NCBI GenBank assembly: GCA_015222805.1
Contig: JADFVZ010000063.1
Coordinates: 1 to 60,466 of the forward strand
Direction: 5' to 3'
From: Pseudomonadota bacterium
GTDB lineage: Bacteria; Pseudomonadota; Gammaproteobacteria; Xanthomonadales; SZUA-36
DNA: 60,466 nucleotides
The notes beneath the pieces were generated by a model. That model worked only from the letters and a program-made list of their open reading frames with translations, had not been told where the DNA came from and did no database searches. Positions 1 through 8,747 of this stretch are shown one piece after another; the stretch's first letter is position 1, and each line of letters begins with the position of its first letter. Position numbers and translations under genes: made by a program.

Positions 1-740
1 CCAATAGCCGTGACGACTTTGCAATTGCGCACGCGGGGGTCGTCTTTGTACCAAATTGGTTCACAGGCACCGCCCCAGGGGTGAGCGGCAAGCGTAGAAC
101 CACGGTAAGGTACAACTGCATCAACGATCTCATCGTTGGGCCACGTCTTAAACTCGTTCAACTCCAGGTAGTACTGCGAGACATCATTGCAGACCATGCG
201 TAAAAATGACTTGGTGGAGGCCTCGGATGGCAGGCCGTGATCAATTTGGTAGACGATATCCAGGCTGTCAATGCCTTCGGTTTCCAATACGATCTCCGCT
301 GCCATCGCACCTGCGGCCCACATGTAGGAGCAGGCTGGAGACAGTAATAAACCCTTTTCCTCAAACTCCTGGCCATATTTTTGCTTGATGGCATCCGTCC
401 AGTCCTGTTCACCGGTGGTATCCAGGTAGTGGCAGTTCATTTCCAGGGCCGTTTCAACAATCGGCCAACCGATTTGCATGAACGGGCCGGAAACATTGAT
501 GACCACGTCCACTTGCTCAAACAATGGCCGTAACTCATCAGGATCGTTGGATGCAGTTACAATTTCGGCATCGACAGGAGCACCATGGCGCTCCTGCACA
601 ACTTCCAGCGCTTTTTCGAGCTTGTCCTGGCTGCGGCCCGCCATGTAAAAAGGAATATTTCGATTTGCCAGGCTTTCAGCAACCAGCTTGCCGGTATAAC
701 CATTTGCGCCATAAACCAGCACTTTGCGTTCTTGTGACAT
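1..740 (-). CDS. saccharopine dehydrogenase-like NAD(P)-dependent oxidoreductase (3' end outside window)
   Basis: About 246 codons are visible, reading leftward off the window edge without a stop. The ATG at 740 begins MSQERKVLVYGANGYTGKL; residues 7-19 form a Rossmann fold strand and the GxxGxxG dinucleotide loop (GANGYTG). Further on are VVINVSGPF and YLDTTGEQDW, typical of the saccharopine dehydrogenase NADP-binding superfamily, which also contains trans-acting enoyl reductases and short-chain oxidoreductases. The exact substrate cannot be read from the sequence. The gene is divergent from an AraC regulator 149 nt away, which may control it. Because a WS/DGAT follows that regulator, a role in lipid or aldehyde reduction is possible, but this is inference. 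Confidence 0.8.
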   Translation of the reverse strand, partial: MSQERKVLVYGANGYTGKLVAESLANRNIPFYMAGRSQDKLEKALEVVQERHGAPVDAEIVTASNDPDELRPLFEQVDVVINVSGPFMQIGWPIVETALEMNCHYLDTTGEQDWTDAIKQKYGQEFEEKGLLLSPACSYMWAAGAMAAEIVLETEGIDSLDIVYQIDHGLPSEASTKSFLRMVCNDVSQYYLELNEFKTWPNDEIVDAVVPYRGSTLAAHPWGGACEPIWYKDDPRVRNCKVVTAI

Positions 741-840
741 GGGTTTCTCCAAACTTCATAGATATAAATTCAAGACAGTCATAATATAATTGACTAAGAA
801 TACGAAGAATGTTTAGTACAGCTAAAAGCTTGTGAATATC

Positions 841-852
841 GGACAGCTGTCC
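841..852. promoter_or_regulatory. perfect 12-bp palindrome in divergent promoter region
   Basis: GGACAGCTGTCC is a perfect palindrome about 38 nt upstream of the AraC start and about 100 nt upstream of the divergent oxidoreductase start. The flanks are AT-rich and nearly symmetric (AATATC on the left, TAATAT on the right). The position fits an operator shared by the divergent pair; the binding protein is unknown. Confidence 0.4.
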
Positions 853-889
853 TAATATATCCACCTTGTGATAAGAGTTTATCCTGGCC

Positions 890-1924
890 ATGCCATCTGA
901 CCGTCAGATCCAACATTCCGTTTCCAGCCTGGCCGCACCGTTGCGTTATATCGATAGCCATTCGCTAAATCTGGATCAATGCCTGATTGGTACCGGAATC
1001 AGCAAGCTGACATTGCGGGACAGCAGTTCACGAATCTATCTTGAGCAGTTATTGCGATTTTGTCGAAACATTCGCGAACTGGGTGATGACCGGTATCTGG
1101 GGCTTGCGATAGGAAGCCAGATACACCTTGCCGACTACGGGATGTTCGGTTTTGCGATGATGGGCGCAAGGAACCTGCGTCAAGCTATTCTGTTGGGCCT
1201 GCGGCTTATCGACCTTTCATTTACTGGTTTTAAGCACGAACTGATTGAGGAAGGAGGCACCGCAACTCACCGGATGGCACCGTTGCTGGATTATGGGGAC
1301 TTGTTAAACGTGATGTCCGACCGTGAAGTCTCCGCCGTCTACCTTATCTACCAGGAACTGGTGCGTGACAAGTTACCCCTTGTTGAAATTAACTTTGTCC
1401 ATCTTGGGGGTAAATCCCCCTCCTGCTATGTGAAGCATTTTGACTGCCCGGTTAATTTTGGTATGCCATTCAACGAAATAGTGATGCCTGATGAGGTATT
1501 GGACAGAAGCGTCAGCGACACCAGCAAGGAGTCGAGAGAACTCTGTATCCAGCAATGCGAATTACTGATTTCCGGGCTCAGCAAGCAAAGTAACCTGATA
1601 GATGACGTGCGATACGCGATCCTTGCAAAGCCGGGTTACTTTCCAGATATCGGAACTATTGCTGAACAAATGCACAAGTCTTCACGTACCTTGCGTCGCC
1701 ACCTGGCTGCGCACAACACCAACTATCAAGAACTGGTTAACGAGATTCGATTTGGTCTGGCCCGGGATTATTTGCTGACCACCAACTTCAGGCTTGATCA
1801 AATTGCCGAGCTGCTCGGTTATTCCGAACCGGCAAATTTCACTCATGCCTTCAAGCGCTGGACCGGGATATCACCCAGGACTTATCGTATGCAACACTAT
1901 GAACGCACTACAAAGGAGAAATGA
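890..1924 (+). CDS. AraC-family transcriptional regulator with N-terminal ligand-binding domain
   Basis: This 344-aa protein has the layout of the AraC subgroup with an N-terminal 'arabinose-binding-like' ligand domain (about residues 15-200, including LGLAIGSQIHLADYGMFGF). The C-terminus carries a double helix-turn-helix (about residues 240-335). In the second HTH, LDQIAELLGYSEPANFTHAF followed by KRWTGISPRTYR is the canonical AraC signature. Members of this subgroup often regulate adjacent lipid, sterol or amino-acid catabolic genes. It is transcribed away from the saccharopine-dehydrogenase-like gene and ends 37 nt before the WS/DGAT, so it could control either side. The effector is unknown. 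Confidence 0.88.
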   Translation: MPSDRQIQHSVSSLAAPLRYIDSHSLNLDQCLIGTGISKLTLRDSSSRIYLEQLLRFCRNIRELGDDRYLGLAIGSQIHLADYGMFGFAMMGARNLRQAILLGLRLIDLSFTGFKHELIEEGGTATHRMAPLLDYGDLLNVMSDREVSAVYLIYQELVRDKLPLVEINFVHLGGKSPSCYVKHFDCPVNFGMPFNEIVMPDEVLDRSVSDTSKESRELCIQQCELLISGLSKQSNLIDDVRYAILAKPGYFPDIGTIAEQMHKSSRTLRRHLAAHNTNYQELVNEIRFGLARDYLLTTNFRLDQIAELLGYSEPANFTHAFKRWTGISPRTYRMQHYERTTKEK

Positions 1925-1961
1925 AGGTGCCATTTAATTATACTCAACAGGAAATGTTTTA

Positions 1962-3350
1962 ATGAGGAAATTGTCCGTTCTTGACCTTGCCTTCTTTCTT
2001 ACCGAGTCGGAAGACAGCCCCAAGCATGTCGCAGGGCTGCTGCTTTGTAAAAAACCGACAAAATGTCCGGCCAACTTTGCCGGTAAATTGGTTGAGGAAC
2101 TGAAATCCCATGACAAACCAACTGAACCATTTAACCTGGTGATCAACCTCATTGGTTGGAAGGGGCCTCACTGGACGCCCTGTTCAGACTTCGATATCGA
2201 CGAGCACGTGTTCTATCACAGGCCGGAAAAAGTCATCGCCTGGGAAGATGTAAAGGAGTTCGTAACCCGATTGCATGAGCCGTTAATGGACCGATCCAAG
2301 CCACTCTGGGAGTTTCACCTGATCGATGGGATCAAGGGCAGTAAGTTTGCGATTTATATCAAGTTACACCATGCCTATGCCGATGGTATGACTATGACTT
2401 CCTGGCTGAACCGAACGTTCAGCAATTCACCTGAAGACCGGCAACTGCGACCCATCTGGACGCTACCACCAAGAAACAGACCGAAGGAGAAAGAGGTTAA
2501 TTCCTCTGTTGGCAACATGCTTGGTAGCCTGACAAAACAAGCCTGGGATCAACTGCTCACAACCGGTGGCATTGCCAAGCTTACAGCACAACAATACCTG
2601 GAATTTATTGGTATCACCCACAATGCCGCCACTTTGCCGTTTAGCGCGCATACAAACACACCAATGACCGGAAGCGCCTCCCCGGGCCGCTGCCTGGGTA
2701 CTTCATGGGTGTCGATGGCAAAGGTTAAGCGAATTTGCAAAGCGACACGCTCCACGCTGAACCACGTTGCGCTGACCTGCATTGATGGTGGACTACACCG
2801 CTACCTTGAGGAACAGGGGATTACTCTCGATCAGCCGATTACGATCCAGATGCCAGTCAACCTGCGAAAAGACGGTGACGATAAAGACGGTAACAGCGTT
2901 GGTATCGTCCTGGTTAAGCTGGCGGAACCGACCGACGATCCATTCGTGCGTTTACGTGAAATCGGCTTCACCCTGCGCAATGTCAGGAATCAGATTGATG
3001 GTGTGCGAGGCTCTTCGGTTGAACAATATACCATCCTGTCGGCCATGTTCAGCGAACTGATTGAAAAAACGGGACTCAGTGACACGCTATGGGCAAATGG
3101 CCACACGCTGGTTTCCAATGTGCCGGGATCAAAAGAGAAGCTATATCTTAAAGGCGCGATGCTGGAACAGATGTATCCGATCAGCACCCTGATACCCGGC
3201 CTGCGCATGAACATCACGCTGTTCAGCTATGGAGGCAAGCTGCATTTCGGGATTGTCGCCACCCAGGACATGGAAGACCTGGACGTGTTGGCGCAGTATA
3301 TGGAAGAAGAGTTTCAGAATCTTGAGAATGCGGTTTTCGACAAGGGGTAA
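1962..3350 (+). CDS. wax ester synthase / acyl-CoA:diacylglycerol acyltransferase (WS/DGAT)
   Basis: The 462-aa length matches the bacterial WS/DGAT family, which transfers acyl-CoA chains to fatty alcohols or diacylglycerol to make wax esters or triacylglycerol storage lipid. The catalytic motif HHxxxDG is present as HHAYADG at residues 136-142. It is preceded by PLWEFHLIDG (114-123), the second conserved block. The C-terminal half (DUF1298 region) carries TLVSNVPGSKEKLYLKGA, matching the conserved ND/NVPG block. The ATG at 1962 begins MRKLSVLDLAFFLTES, a normal start for the family. It follows the AraC gene closely and is followed by the alkylsulfatase pseudogene. Substrate preference is not readable. 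Confidence 0.92.
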   Translation: MRKLSVLDLAFFLTESEDSPKHVAGLLLCKKPTKCPANFAGKLVEELKSHDKPTEPFNLVINLIGWKGPHWTPCSDFDIDEHVFYHRPEKVIAWEDVKEFVTRLHEPLMDRSKPLWEFHLIDGIKGSKFAIYIKLHHAYADGMTMTSWLNRTFSNSPEDRQLRPIWTLPPRNRPKEKEVNSSVGNMLGSLTKQAWDQLLTTGGIAKLTAQQYLEFIGITHNAATLPFSAHTNTPMTGSASPGRCLGTSWVSMAKVKRICKATRSTLNHVALTCIDGGLHRYLEEQGITLDQPITIQMPVNLRKDGDDKDGNSVGIVLVKLAEPTDDPFVRLREIGFTLRNVRNQIDGVRGSSVEQYTILSAMFSELIEKTGLSDTLWANGHTLVSNVPGSKEKLYLKGAMLEQMYPISTLIPGLRMNITLFSYGGKLHFGIVATQDMEDLDVLAQYMEEEFQNLENAVFDKG

Positions 3351-3437
3351 CAACAGTAAGCCCGTTAAAAAACACTACGCCCGAGTCTGGAAACAACTTT
3401 ATATCAATCGGCTAAAGACTATTAAAGGGAGTCTCAG

Positions 3438-4881
3438 GTGAGCAAGAATATACTCATTACGCTTTTCTTGGTTTCGTCAGTTTTCGGGAACGTGATGGCC
3501 GAGAATGCGCCACCACCACGCCCGGAAAAATACTTCGTACCATTCTCCGCGCCACAGAACTATATCGATCACGCACGATTGTTCAAAGAAGAAGCTATTC
3601 AGGTTGGTTCGTACAAGATCTGGAGTTTCAACACCCCCCAATCATGGCTTTGGAAATCCCATCATCACCGAAGGTGACAACAGCCTGGTGGTTATCGACA
3701 CCACGGTTGCGATCGAGCATACACAGGTCGTTGTGGACCGGTTAAAAGAAATGACTGACAAACCGATCGGGGCAGTGATCTATACCCATCACCATGCCGA
3801 TCGTACCAACGGTGCGGCCGTGTTTATTTCACGCGAGGACGCCGCCAGCGGCAAGGTCAAGGTTATCGCCAGTGAAAACCTGATGCGTGAAACCGTTCTG
3901 GAGAATCTGGCGACTGGTCCGCTCATGGGGTTGCGGGCAGGCTATATGTAAGGAGTGATGCTGCCCAAAGGTGCCGAGGACCAGCAGTACCATGTCGGCT
4001 GTTGTGGGTTTAATGTCAGGGGCACGGGTGGCTTTATTCCACCGAACACGCCCATTTCGCTGGAAGGCGAAACGGAGATGACGCTGGCGGGTTTACCGCT
4101 TTATCTTCTTTCACACAGGCGGCGAATCTGCCAGCCATATGGGTATTTACATGCCCGATCAGAAAGTTCCTTTCACAGGCGACGAAATCCAGGGCCCGAC
4201 ATTTCCACAACTGCATTCCCTGCGGGGCACGCGCCCTAGGGATATCGAGAAATGGGCGGGCGTGACAAGGTGTTTGCCGAAGCTGAGAAAACCTTCTTTG
4301 ATGGCGATGCGCAATGGGCCGCTGAGCTAACAACCCCGCTGATTCGCATCAACAAGGAAGGCTGGCAGGCGCGATATCTCAAGGCGGCAGCGTTGCGCGT
4401 ACTCGGTTATGCCCAGACTAGCAGCAGTCTGCGTGGCTTCTATCTGACGGGTGCGCTCGAGATCGAAGGTAAAACCCCTGTCCGCGCCCTGCAGGACATG
4501 ATCCTGAAGCAGATCTTTTCGATCGAGACCGCGGAAACTGCTATTATTTTTGACAACCTGCGCTACAGCATCAATCCAGAACGTGCGAATGGCAAGCGCA
4601 GCACACTCAGCTTCAGCTTCACGGACACTGGGGAGAAGTTCACGCTTACGCTACGCAATAGTGTGCTGGAAATTATGGAAGAACTGCCGTCTGTGGCCGA
4701 TGCCATGGTTACTATGACCCGCAAATTTGGCAACCGGATTTTCCTCGGCGAGGAAACCTGGCAGAGCGGTATTGACAGCGGCGACATTGAGGTCAAGGGA
4801 GAGCCAAGGAAAGTGACAGAATTCTTCGCCGTGATGGACAGGCGTGAAGAGCTGCCAGACCCTCATATTTCTTTGCGCTGA
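3438..4881 (+). pseudogene. alkylsulfatase (SdsA1/BDS1-type, metallo-beta-lactamase fold), disrupted
   Basis: The pieces in order match the alkyl/aryl sulfatase family, which hydrolyses long-chain alkyl sulfates to alcohol and sulfate. They are a signal peptide (MSKNILITLFLVSSVFGN), the Zn motif THHHADRTNGA, a second block GDEIQGPTFPQLHSLRGT, a dimerisation segment, and a C-terminal SCP2-like domain ending in PDPHISLR. The frame is broken four times. There is an apparent extra C in a C6 run near 3631-3636. A TAA stands at 3949-3951, where MYG would be expected. There is an apparent extra T near 4100, and an apparent missing base near 4250. Two of the indels lie in homopolymers, so base-calling error is possible, but the in-frame stop argues for real decay. 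Intact, it would be about 480 residues, shorter than typical SdsA1. Confidence 0.8.
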
Positions 4882-4976
4882 TCATCGAATGTGCACCCCC
4901 CAAACACTGATTTAGTGTGATGGCACCGGTTATTACCGTAGCTTTGGCGCATCTGGTATTGCCACCAAATATTCGG

Positions 4977-6254
4977 CTACGCCTTGTTGCCGGCTTTTTT
5001 GCGCCGCTGGTTAAGCCGGAAATCATTGAGCATATGCCTGGTGAATGCCTTCAAAACACCCAGCTTGGGTTCCGCCGGTAAGCCATTGGATAATCGAATA
5101 ATTTGCCAATAATAAAACCCAAGCTGACCAAAGGCATTAATTGATTTAACCATGCTTGAACTGCTGTTATTGCCCCAGAAGCCACTACCGAGGACCAGGC
5201 CGTTCTCGAAGAGGTCGACAGTGTCGATTGATTGGCTGATCAGTTGCTTTGGTGCATCCGGTTGTGTGCAAAGAGGCCTCGCAAGGCCAATCAGATCGAC
5301 CTCACCGGAATTGACGGCGTTTTCCATAAGGTCTCGATTGCGAAATCCACCAGTTATCATCAGCGGGATTTGTGCCGACTCGTGAATTTTGTTCGCGTAT
5401 TCAAGAAAATAGGCTTCACGTTGACGGGTGCTTTCGCGAACTTCGGCAGTATCCAGATCGAGCATGCTTGCCTGTTCATAGGTGCCGCCGGAAATCTCCA
5501 ACAGGTCAAGGCCATCCTCGCCCAGCCACCTGGCAACAGTGATGCAGTCATCGAAGCTGAAGCCGCCTTTCTGAAAATCTGCGGAATTCAGTTTTGCAGA
5601 TAGCGGAAATTCCGGCCCAACCGCCTCCCTGACAGAGCGGATAATACACCGTGCCAGACGCGCACGATTCTCCAGTGATCCTCCCCACTGGTCATCGCGG
5701 TGGTTGATCAATGGTGACAGAAACTGGCTGATCAGGTAACCATGTGCACAATGGATCTGAATGCCAGTGAATCCCGCCTGTTTCGCCAGCGAAGCTGAGA
5801 GGGTAAATCGTTGAATAACATCTTCGATATCTGCTTCCGTCATCACCCGTGGTTTGGAGAAGTTGCCCAGCAATTTTAGCTGAACCTCAGAGGGCGCCAG
5901 TGGCTGGCTATTGACCATTCGCGGGCACTGTCGCCCGGGATGGCTGAGTTGCATCCAAAGCTGGTTACCTCCACGAGTGCCTTCCCTGGCCCAGCGTTGC
6001 AACAGCGGCATGGCCTGGTCATCTTCCAGTACCACATTGCCGGCGCGCTCCAGGTAACGTCGATCAACCATCACGTTCCCGGTCATCAGCAGCCCGGCAC
6101 CGCCATCTGACCAGGTGCGATAGAGCTTGATCAGCGCTTCGGTGGGGTTGTCATTGGCATCGGCCAGCCCCTCGGTCATAGCGCTTTTGCCAAATCTGTT
6201 AGGAATGAAAACCCCGCAGGGCAGGTTAAGTGGTGATGCCAGTGAATTTTTCAT
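4977..6254 (-). CDS. NADH:flavin oxidoreductase, Old Yellow Enzyme family
   Basis: This is a 425-aa FMN-dependent TIM-barrel protein. Seen motifs include NRFGKSAMTEGLAD near the N-terminus, WMQLSHPGRQCP, the family's HCAHGYLISQFLSP with LINHRDDQWGGSLENRARL, and LDLLEISGGTYEQ. The HCAHGYLISQFLSP/DQWGGSLENR block is the hallmark of the YqjM/2,4-dienoyl-CoA-reductase-like branch. The C-terminal iron-sulfur/FAD part of a true dienoyl-CoA reductase is absent. I chose ATG 6254 (MKNSLASPLNLPCG) over an upstream in-frame ATG at 6314, because homology begins there and the extra 20 residues look like leader. It lies downstream of lpd in the same orientation with a gap of about 180 nt, so it may or may not belong to that operon. 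The substrate is unknown. Confidence 0.88.
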   Translation of the reverse strand: MKNSLASPLNLPCGVFIPNRFGKSAMTEGLADANDNPTEALIKLYRTWSDGGAGLLMTGNVMVDRRYLERAGNVVLEDDQAMPLLQRWAREGTRGGNQLWMQLSHPGRQCPRMVNSQPLAPSEVQLKLLGNFSKPRVMTEADIEDVIQRFTLSASLAKQAGFTGIQIHCAHGYLISQFLSPLINHRDDQWGGSLENRARLARCIIRSVREAVGPEFPLSAKLNSADFQKGGFSFDDCITVARWLGEDGLDLLEISGGTYEQASMLDLDTAEVRESTRQREAYFLEYANKIHESAQIPLMITGGFRNRDLMENAVNSGEVDLIGLARPLCTQPDAPKQLISQSIDTVDLFENGLVLGSGFWGNNSSSSMVKSINAFGQLGFYYWQIIRLSNGLPAEPKLGVLKAFTRHMLNDFRLNQRRKKAGNKA

Positions 6255-6436
6255 GTTAAGCGCTTTCCGATAACTTACGATTGGATTCCATGTGTGATTC
6301 CCCTGACAGTCCATCCTGATTTGGCGTGCATTCTAGCAAAAGTTCCCACGGCGCGGTAATCAACTGGAGCCAGACAGAATGGTAACAAGACAAAAATAAG
6401 CCGGATACATTGTACGACTTTATTCTCACGAAATAT

Positions 6437-8233
6437 TTATTTTCGTTTCGGCATATACAGGTCAGTAATCGTGCCTTCAAAGGCTTCTGCTGCCATTGCC
6501 ACCGTTTCTGAAAGGGTGGGATGCGGGTGGATGGTTAAGCCGATATCAGCCGCTTCCGCACCCATTTCGATGGCCAGTGCACATTCTGAAATCAACTCGC
6601 CGGCATTTACACCAACTATCCCGGCACCAATGACCTGGTTGGTTTGCGGGTTGAATAACAGTTTGGTAAAACCTTCGCTACGGGCAATACCCAGGGCACG
6701 GCCGGAGGCAGCCCAGGGGAATTTACCGACCTTGTAGTCTATTCCCTTATCTTTCGCTTCGATTTCAGTTACGCCGACCCAGGCGATTTCCGGATCCGTA
6801 TAAGCGACGGATGGAATGACTCGTGCATCAAAAAACGATTTTTCACCCGCACAGACTTCCGCTGCAACTTTAGCTTCGTGAGTCGCTTTATGTGCCAGCA
6901 TCGGCTGGCCGACGATATCACCAATCGCAAAAATATGTGGCTGGTTGGTTTGCATCTGTTTATTGACCGGGATAAAACCGCGCTCATCCACTGTCACCCC
7001 GGCTTTATCAGCACCAATCAGCTTACCATTTGGTGTACGGCCGACGGCAACAAGTACCCGGTCAAAATCAAGTTTCGCGGGTACATTCTTGCCACTGAGG
7101 TGAACACTTAATGCGTCCTCTCCCACCTCAACTTTTTCCACCCGGGTATTTAAAAAGATGTTGTTAAGGCGCCCTTTCAGGCGTCTTTGCAATGGGCGAA
7201 TTAAATCTTTATCGGCACCGGGAATTAACTGGTCGAGCATTTCAACCACAGTAACCTGGCTACCCAGAGCCTGATAAACCGTCGCCATTTCCAGGCCAAT
7301 AATTCCGCCGCCGATTACCAGCAGGCGTTGGGGGATTTCTTCCAGTTCCAGGGCATCGGTTGAATCCATCAACCGCGGGTCGCCCCAGGGGAGACCGGGC
7401 AGTTTCACCGATTGCGAGCCGGCAGCGATTATGCAGTGGGCAAAACTGACCGCTTTGAGACCACCTTCACCGGCAACCATCAGGTTATGCCCGTCGGTAA
7501 ACCGGCCATGACCGGTAATCACAGTAATTTTTCGTTGTTGGGCAATATTAGCCAGGCCGCCGGTCAACTGGGAAACAACCGAAACTTTCCACGTGCGCAA
7601 CTGTTCGATATCAATTTCAGGCTCACCAAAATGCAGTCCGTGGGCCGCCATGGATTCTGCCTCATCTATAACCCTGGCAGTATGTAGCAATGCCTTGGAT
7701 GGGATGCAGCCAACATTCAGGCAAACGCCACCGAGTGTTGCATAGCGTTCAATCAGAGCCACTTTAAGACCCAGGTCAGCCGCCCGGAATGCTGCGGTAT
7801 AACCACCGGGACCGGCACCAAGAACCACCAGGTCATAATCATAATCAGCAGCAGGATCTATTACTTCTTCGACAGTTTCTTCAACTATTTCTGCCAATAT
7901 TTCATCTGTTTCAACTGTTTCAACTGTTTCAACTGTTTCAGTCGCAGACTCCATACTTCCGAGTTCTAATGTTTCCTGCACTGCAGTTGCTTCAGTCACT
8001 TCCAGTGTAGCTATCACGTCACCTAAATTAACTTCATCACCGAGGGCAACATCGAGGCTGAGTATTTTTCCTGCCTTTGGTGCGGGAATTTCCATGGTGG
8101 CTTTATCACTTTCCAGGGTGATCAATGATTGCTCCGCGACAACCTGGTCACCCGCGCTGACCAGTACTTCAATCACCGGGATATTATCAAAGTCGCCCAC
8201 ATCGGGAACCAGAATTTTAATTGTGTCTATCAT
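6437..8233 (-). CDS. lpd: dihydrolipoyl dehydrogenase (pyruvate dehydrogenase E3) with N-terminal lipoyl domain
   Basis: This 598-aa E3 subunit reoxidises dihydrolipoamide with NAD+. An N-terminal lipoyl domain (about residues 1-80, lipoyl-lysine K44 in ESDKATMEIP) is joined by an acidic Thr/Val/Glu linker (about 95-128) to a full FAD/NAD disulfide oxidoreductase. The FAD motif GAGPGG is at 139-144 and the redox pair C171/C176 lies in GGVCLNVGCIPSK. The C-terminal dimer domain holds the catalytic His-Glu region (TIHPHPTLSE). Lipoyl-E3 fusions are known in Neisseria and Ralstonia-type complexes. A Shine-Dalgarno AGGA sits 8 nt before the ATG and overlaps the end of the preceding protease gene, from which it is separated by only 2 nt, so they are translationally close. 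Confidence 0.95.
   Translation of the reverse strand: MIDTIKILVPDVGDFDNIPVIEVLVSAGDQVVAEQSLITLESDKATMEIPAPKAGKILSLDVALGDEVNLGDVIATLEVTEATAVQETLELGSMESATETVETVETVETDEILAEIVEETVEEVIDPAADYDYDLVVLGAGPGGYTAAFRAADLGLKVALIERYATLGGVCLNVGCIPSKALLHTARVIDEAESMAAHGLHFGEPEIDIEQLRTWKVSVVSQLTGGLANIAQQRKITVITGHGRFTDGHNLMVAGEGGLKAVSFAHCIIAAGSQSVKLPGLPWGDPRLMDSTDALELEEIPQRLLVIGGGIIGLEMATVYQALGSQVTVVEMLDQLIPGADKDLIRPLQRRLKGRLNNIFLNTRVEKVEVGEDALSVHLSGKNVPAKLDFDRVLVAVGRTPNGKLIGADKAGVTVDERGFIPVNKQMQTNQPHIFAIGDIVGQPMLAHKATHEAKVAAEVCAGEKSFFDARVIPSVAYTDPEIAWVGVTEIEAKDKGIDYKVGKFPWAASGRALGIARSEGFTKLLFNPQTNQVIGAGIVGVNAGELISECALAIEMGAEAADIGLTIHPHPTLSETVAMAAEAFEGTITDLYMPKRK
7908..7940 (-). repeat. 9-bp tandem repeat in the Lpd interdomain linker
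   Basis: The unit GTTTCAACT (plus strand) is repeated about 3.7 times without interruption. On the coding strand it encodes repeated Glu-Thr-Val in the flexible linker between the lipoyl and FAD domains of Lpd. It is in-frame (9 bp), so slippage would change linker length without breaking the protein. Confidence 0.85.
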
Positions 8234-8235
8234 GT

Positions 8236-8739
8236 TTATTCCTGAGGACTCAGTATTAACTCATTATTTGTGTGCTGCCAGTTCAAGTGGCGCAAAAAGC
8301 TCATGCCCAGCAAAGCGTCACCTTCCAGTCCGGCAGTGATGACCGCACGTACATTATTGACCTCTATCGAGCCCAGCCGAACCCGGTCAATCCGGGTCAG
8401 GTAGCCGCGAGAGATACCATTGGCTGTTTGCATCTGGATCTGTGGTCCTTTAATCAGGCCGAGCTGGTGCGCCAGCTTCTCTGGCACGGCCACATCCGTG
8501 GCACCGGTATCGAGCAAAAACACGACGGCAGCACCGTTAATTTCACCTTTAGCGCGATAATGCCCCTGGCGATCAGCCGGAATAATAACTGTGCTACCAG
8601 TGACCCGCAGTTGCTGTGAAGAATTCCTGGCCCCGAGAAAATCAAACATCCAGGTCAGCGCCAGCAATAGAGAGGCAATCGCCAGCCAGGCCATGATCCT
8701 TGAGGTTTTCTTTACCGCAATGTTGGGTTCTGCTGTCAT
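8236..8739 (-). CDS. retropepsin-like aspartic protease, membrane-anchored, inside pyruvate dehydrogenase operon
   Basis: The 167-aa protein has one N-terminal membrane segment (about residues 15-33, MAWLAIASLLLALTWMF) and a periplasmic retropepsin-like domain. The active-site motif LLDTGATDVAVP (D77-T78-G79) matches the bacterial clan AA 'TIGR02281-type' aspartic proteases. Downstream it has the flap-like ANGISRGYL and GDALLGMSFLRHL, the second conserved psi-loop block. The ATG at 8739 is preferred; the SD-like AGG overlaps the aceF stop 8 nt upstream. It sits between aceF and lpd with gaps of 8 and 2 nt, so it is almost certainly co-transcribed. The substrate is unknown. The protein would face the periplasm, so a direct role in the cytosolic enzyme complex is not obvious. 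Confidence 0.85.
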   Translation of the reverse strand: MTAEPNIAVKKTSRIMAWLAIASLLLALTWMFDFLGARNSSQQLRVTGSTVIIPADRQGHYRAKGEINGAAVVFLLDTGATDVAVPEKLAHQLGLIKGPQIQMQTANGISRGYLTRIDRVRLGSIEVNNVRAVITAGLEGDALLGMSFLRHLNWQHTNNELILSPQE

Positions 8740-8747
8740 CAAACCTA

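Noticed and set aside
3600-4260. Programmed frameshifting in the alkylsulfatase
   Set aside because: Three shifts in both directions plus a sense-to-stop change, no slippery heptamer with pseudoknot; decay or base-calling error is simpler.
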